Positions 6,759-9,283 of a stretch of 9,283 nucleotides of DNA are shown here, one piece after another; the stretch's first letter is position 1, and the number at the start of each line of letters is the position of its first letter. A model generated the notes under the pieces. That model did not search any database and had not been told where the DNA came from. It was given only the letters and a program-made list of their open reading frames with translations. The position numbers were made by a program, and so were the translations under genes. The DNA is from Nitrospirota bacterium (GTDB lineage Bacteria > Nitrospirota > Thermodesulfovibrionia > Thermodesulfovibrionales > JdFR-88). The DNA is taken from positions 1 to 9,283 of the forward strand of contig JAKAGP010000037.1 of the NCBI GenBank assembly GCA_021825785.1, given 5' to 3'.

Positions 6759-6814
6759 AAAAAAAAAGAATTTTCGCCATTCTTCGACACCGGTCGCCTC
6801 GTCGGACCGGGGTC
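6759..6814 (-). terminator. Composite intrinsic terminator candidate downstream of the HD-GYP gene
   Basis: On the - strand a GC-rich 10-bp stem with one mismatch (6805-6814 with 6786-6795, 9-nt loop) is followed at once by a second stem AAGAAT/ATTCTT (6784-6779 with 6771-6766). That second stem runs straight into nine T (the A run at 6759-6767). The hairpin-plus-U-tract arrangement is that of a Rho-independent terminator. The second stem alone is weak, and the structure is about 190 nt beyond the HD-GYP stop codon. It would separate the HD-GYP and kinase transcripts. Confidence 0.5.
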
Positions 6815-6863
6815 TCTTACAAAGACAACTGATTGGAAAAATGGCAAATTTTCCTTAATAAAC

Positions 6864-6884
6864 CGAGGCGTTTCCATTGCCTCG
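6864..6884 (-). terminator. Hairpin downstream of the HD-GYP gene, weak terminator candidate
   Basis: CGAGGC (6864-6869) and GCCTCG (6879-6884) form a perfect 6-bp stem with a 9-nt loop. On the - strand it is followed by GTTTATTAAGG, which is T-rich but interrupted. It may terminate or act as a 3'-end stabiliser ahead of the stronger structure at 6759-6814. Confidence 0.35.
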
Positions 6885-6999
6885 CATAGGCTCTATAGGG
6901 CCTTTTGTCCAATGGGTGGAATGTTTTTTAACCGGCCCGCCATTGAGATTCCCGTGGCAAGCCCGAGAATCTTATGTAAGGCATTTTCTTACCGGGAGG

Positions 7000-8973
7000 T
7001 CAGACCGCCAGCCCTTCGGGCTTTACGGTGTACCCCGCCCTGGCAAGTATATCCTCTTCATTTGAATCCAGCATATCCAAAAACGCGCTTACCACCAGGG
7101 GGTCAAAATGCGTTCCTGAGGAATCACGTATCTCTTCCTTCACCCTCTGCAGGGAAAAGGCTCTCCTGTACGGCCTGTCGGTCATCATGGCGTCGAACGC
7201 ATCGGCCACGCTCAGGATGCGCGCCTTCAGGGTTATTTCCTCTCCCGCTATGCCGAATGGATAGCCGGTCCCATCATATCTCTCATGGTGCTGGAGGATA
7301 GCTGCCCTGATCCCTTCCAGTGTCCCTATCGGGTCAAGTATTTCATTTCCGATCAGGGGATGTGCCTTCACCAGGCTGAACTCAGTCTTTGTAAGCCTCC
7401 CGTTTTTGTTGACCAAAAGGGAGTCGACACCGATCTTGCCTATATCGTGCAGGATGGCCGCATGCTCCAGCAGTTCCATTTCCGCGCTTGGAAGCCCCAG
7501 TTTCCTGCCTATCATCACCGAGAGCGTCCTTACCCTTTCAGAATGGCCCCTCGTATACCTGTCGTTTGCCTCTATTACGTTTATCAACGCCTGTACGGTA
7601 CCGAAATAATTGGCTTTAACCGATTCGTAAAGCCATGCGTTTTCTATAGCCACCATCGCCTGCCCCGAGAGTGTAGCCAGCACCTCCAGTTCGTCTTCAG
7701 AGAAGGACTCGCTGTTTTTTTCAAGAAGCAGCCCTCCGGCGGGCTTTCCCTTTATCAGGAAGGGCACGCCGATAGCAGACACCGCACCTGCGCCGCCGTT
7801 AGAGGCGGAAAAGACATTTGACCCCTCAAGCAGTTTTCTGAAGTCCGGGCGCTCCAGGTCCATGACATTTCCGAACTTTTCCACGCCCATGCCTTTCCTG
7901 TACCGGAAGAGGAGTTTTTGCACCCCGTTTTTCTCGATGTAGATATACCCGTTTTCAGCCTTGAGGAGCTCCGACGCCGTCCTGATTATAAGCTTCAGCA
8001 ACTCCTGCACTTCCACCGCGTGGGACAGGGCACGGCCCAGATCGCTTATCTTTTTCAGACGCTCGACCATCTTTTCAAGCTCAATGTTTTTTGTTTTTAG
8101 CTCCCTGCTCAGACTCAGTATGGCGTGGTTTGCGGTCTCAACCTCCTTTACCTTGAACTCCAGCCGGGAATTCAGCTCCTCCAGCGAGCGTTTGTGCTCA
8201 AGCTCCGTGCGGGCCCTGTTTATCTTCCTTTCCTTGTTAAGGTTTTTTTCGTGAAGTTCCCTGATGCGCTCGACCATGCGGTTGAAGGACTCCGCCAGAG
8301 CCCCTAACTCGCCCTCGCCCCCAAATTCAGCTCTGGCTTCCATGTCCCCGTCCTCAACCTTCTTCATGGTATCCAGAAGGGTCTTAACGGGTCTGGCGAT
8401 GTTTTTGGCAAAAAGCAGACCCAGAAGCATCGAGACGACGATGACTGTCAGCATATTGGCAAAAACCAGAAACCGTTTCACGGCCAATATATTACCTTCC
8501 GTCCTTGTTAAATCGGATTTGATCTCCACAAGTCCGTTTACCTTCACCTTGCTGCTGTGGCATCCGTAACAGCGCGGCTCATTGTATATAGGGGCATACA
8601 TAAGCATGGCGTTGTCCACGATAGCGGGCCGGCCGGCCCTTTCGTCGGAAGATACAAAATCCTGAGATTTGTAACCGATCTCTGAAGGGTTTTTGGAACT
8701 TAATATGTATCCGTCAGGAGAGACTATTCTTAAATTGATGATCTCCGGGGTCTTCCCGATGTTCTCAAGCGTCTTCTGGACTCCGCCTGTCTCACCCATG
8801 ACCATGTCCTGCTCGATGGACCGGGTGATGATCCCGCTCATGAGTTTCATGCTGAGCAGGTTGTTTTTTAAGATCACAGTTGACTGGAAATTGAGCACGA
8901 GGGCAGTCGAGACCCCAACAGTGGCCATTATGACCAACGCGATAATGCTTATGATCTTAGTCTTCAATGACAT
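7000..8973 (-). CDS. Membrane HD-GYP phosphodiesterase with CXXCH periplasmic sensor, HAMP and GAF domains
   Basis: This 657-residue inner-membrane protein should hydrolyse cyclic di-GMP, or possibly another cyclic dinucleotide. Membrane helices are at about 7-29 and 167-188. The periplasmic region between them resembles that of the kinase at 4544-6565 and ends in C135-YG-C138-H139, a canonical c-type haem-binding CXXCH. HAMP (about 189-242), a long charged coiled coil (about 235-310) and a GAF domain (about 310-450) follow. The HD-GYP domain (about 455-640) shows DRYTRGHSERV with His477, LHDIGKIG with His509-Asp510, HHERYDGTGYP (562-572, the GYP signature) and VADAFDAM with Asp591. All main metal-ligand positions appear intact, so the enzyme is probably active. 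The start at 8973 has a GAGGA Shine-Dalgarno 3 nt upstream (8977-8981). It is divergent from der. The last codons contain a short hairpin AGCCC-TTC-GGGCT (7010-7022). Confidence 0.94.
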   Translation of the reverse strand: MSLKTKIISIIALVIMATVGVSTALVLNFQSTVILKNNLLSMKLMSGIITRSIEQDMVMGETGGVQKTLENIGKTPEIINLRIVSPDGYILSSKNPSEIGYKSQDFVSSDERAGRPAIVDNAMLMYAPIYNEPRCYGCHSSKVKVNGLVEIKSDLTRTEGNILAVKRFLVFANMLTVIVVSMLLGLLFAKNIARPVKTLLDTMKKVEDGDMEARAEFGGEGELGALAESFNRMVERIRELHEKNLNKERKINRARTELEHKRSLEELNSRLEFKVKEVETANHAILSLSRELKTKNIELEKMVERLKKISDLGRALSHAVEVQELLKLIIRTASELLKAENGYIYIEKNGVQKLLFRYRKGMGVEKFGNVMDLERPDFRKLLEGSNVFSASNGGAGAVSAIGVPFLIKGKPAGGLLLEKNSESFSEDELEVLATLSGQAMVAIENAWLYESVKANYFGTVQALINVIEANDRYTRGHSERVRTLSVMIGRKLGLPSAEMELLEHAAILHDIGKIGVDSLLVNKNGRLTKTEFSLVKAHPLIGNEILDPIGTLEGIRAAILQHHERYDGTGYPFGIAGEEITLKARILSVADAFDAMMTDRPYRRAFSLQRVKEEIRDSSGTHFDPLVVSAFLDMLDSNEEDILARAGYTVKPEGLAV

Positions 8974-9088
8974 AAATCCTCAATTTTTAATAGCAAAAAA
9001 TATGCCCTTTTAAATTTCTTTTTAATATCAATTAATTGTAAAATTAACCTGAATGGAAAAAATCTTTTGTGTATGTGATTTCGCGCAT

Positions 9089-9110
9089 AATTGCTATAAT
9101 ACACGCAATT
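9089..9110. promoter_or_regulatory. Perfect inverted repeat around the der -10 box, possible operator
   Basis: AATTGC (9089-9094) and GCAATT (9105-9110) flank 10 nt that contain the der -10 box TATAAT (9095-9100). A repressor bound there would block der transcription. On the other strand the same segment reads TATTAT, so it may also matter for the divergent HD-GYP gene. No known regulator motif was recognised. Confidence 0.4.
9092..9100 (+). promoter_or_regulatory. Extended -10 promoter for der
   Basis: A perfect TATAAT (9095-9100) is preceded by TGC, making an extended -10 (TGnTATAAT). No good -35 hexamer lies 16-18 nt upstream, which is typical for extended -10 promoters. The predicted start is an A near 9107, giving a leader of about 32 nt before the ATG at 9139. 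Confidence 0.65.
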
Positions 9111-9138
9111 CTAATACGGGGAATCCAGAAAGACCTTT

Positions 9139-9283
9139 ATGCCAAAAAAACCTCTAGTCGCCATCATAGGAAGGCCCAATGTGGGCAAATCCACGCTCTT
9201 TAACCGCATTACGGGCGGTGAAAGCGCCATAGCACACGAACTGGAAGGGGTGACGAGGGACAGACATTATGCCCCTGCCGAGT
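9139..9283 (+). CDS. der: Ribosome-assembly GTPase Der (EngA), 3'-truncated by window edge
   Basis: Only the first 48 codons are in the window. The protein starts [20 protein letters not shown]. It shows the P-loop GRPNVGKST (residues 11-19), then [29 protein letters not shown], which covers the switch I region with GVTRDR, diagnostic for the first G domain of Der/EngA. Der has two tandem GTPase domains and a KH-like domain and acts in 50S ribosomal subunit maturation. The rest lies beyond the window. The ATG at 9139 is the natural start because the motif distance matches the family. The Shine-Dalgarno is weak (GGGGA or AGAAAG upstream). It is transcribed away from the HD-GYP gene. Confidence 0.94.
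   Translation, partial: MPKKPLVAIIGRPNVGKSTLFNRITGGESAIAHELEGVTRDRHYAPAE

Larger units (their letters stand above)
6566..6999. other. 434-bp AT-rich intergenic spacer with no credible gene
   Basis: This gap separates the HD-GYP gene from the downstream hybrid kinase, both on the - strand. I see no protein-coding gene. The one long - strand frame (6581-6877) runs through homopolymers and terminator-like hairpins and encodes a low-complexity, Phe/Lys-rich peptide. The gap does hold an inverted repeat CGAGGC/GCCTCG (6864-6869, 6879-6884), a GC-rich hairpin plus T-tract (6759-6814), an AT-rich dyad (6721-6740), a 9-bp hairpin with one mismatch (6628-6636, 6642-6650) and a run of 14 A (6598-6611). 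The kinase promoter should lie here, but no convincing -35/-10 pair was found. I could not match it to a known riboswitch, including the cyclic-di-GMP type. Confidence 0.7.

Noticed and set aside
6581..6877. 98-residue - strand open frame in the spacer between the HD-GYP and kinase genes
   Set aside because: It runs through the terminator-like hairpins and the U14 tract and has a low-complexity Phe/Lys-rich product; it is probably an accident of an AT-rich spacer.
6600..6999. Cyclic-di-GMP riboswitch in the kinase leader
   Set aside because: The signalling context made it worth checking, but the conserved core sequences of the known riboswitch could not be found.
9067..9090. CRP-like site upstream of der
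   Set aside because: Only one half-site (TGTGA, 9074-9078) is present; the second half does not match.

Overview
The window looks like chromosomal DNA from a Gram-negative, probably anaerobic bacterium. Three things suggest this: two inner-membrane sensor proteins with c-type-haem-like motifs in the predicted periplasmic part, a small secreted cysteine-rich protein, and a hybrid kinase and HD-GYP set typical of Desulfobacterota, Nitrospirota and relatives. Coding regions have moderate GC with frequent ATA (Ile) and AGG (Arg) codons, and the intergenic spacers are AT-rich. The phylum is an inference from general familiarity and cannot be proved here. No rRNA, tRNA, CRISPR array, insertion sequence or prophage gene was seen.

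Layout, left to right. (1) The 3' part of glgC (ADP-glucose synthesis) on the + strand, cut by the window edge. (2) A short + strand gene for a secreted protein with six cysteines in the mature part, with a candidate sigma-70 promoter and a hairpin directly upstream of its Shine-Dalgarno. (3) A - strand TPR protein convergent with it. Its promoter sits so close to the ATG that the mRNA is predicted to be leaderless. (4) Divergent from it, a strong sigma-70-like promoter drives leuC (isopropylmalate dehydratase large subunit), followed after 3 nt by a RidA-family gene; no leuD is next to them. (5) Two large - strand signalling genes: a hybrid histidine kinase (haem-like CX4CH sensor, HAMP, HisKA/HATPase, receiver) and, upstream of it, an HD-GYP phosphodiesterase (CXXCH sensor, HAMP, coiled coil, GAF, HD-GYP). 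A 434-bp AT-rich spacer with terminator-like hairpins and a 14-nt homopolymer separates them. (6) Divergent from the HD-GYP gene, the start of der (EngA, ribosome-assembly GTPase) under an extended -10 promoter embedded in a perfect inverted repeat.

How the genes fit together. GlgC, LeuC/RidA and Der are housekeeping functions. The part most likely to carry new biology is the pair of sensors: both have two membrane segments around a PAS/Cache-like periplasmic region that ends in a cysteine/histidine haem-type motif. One signals by phosphorelay and the other by cyclic-dinucleotide hydrolysis. A shared periplasmic redox or gas stimulus feeding two outputs is a reasonable hypothesis, but it is not shown by the sequence. 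No clearly new multi-gene system was found.
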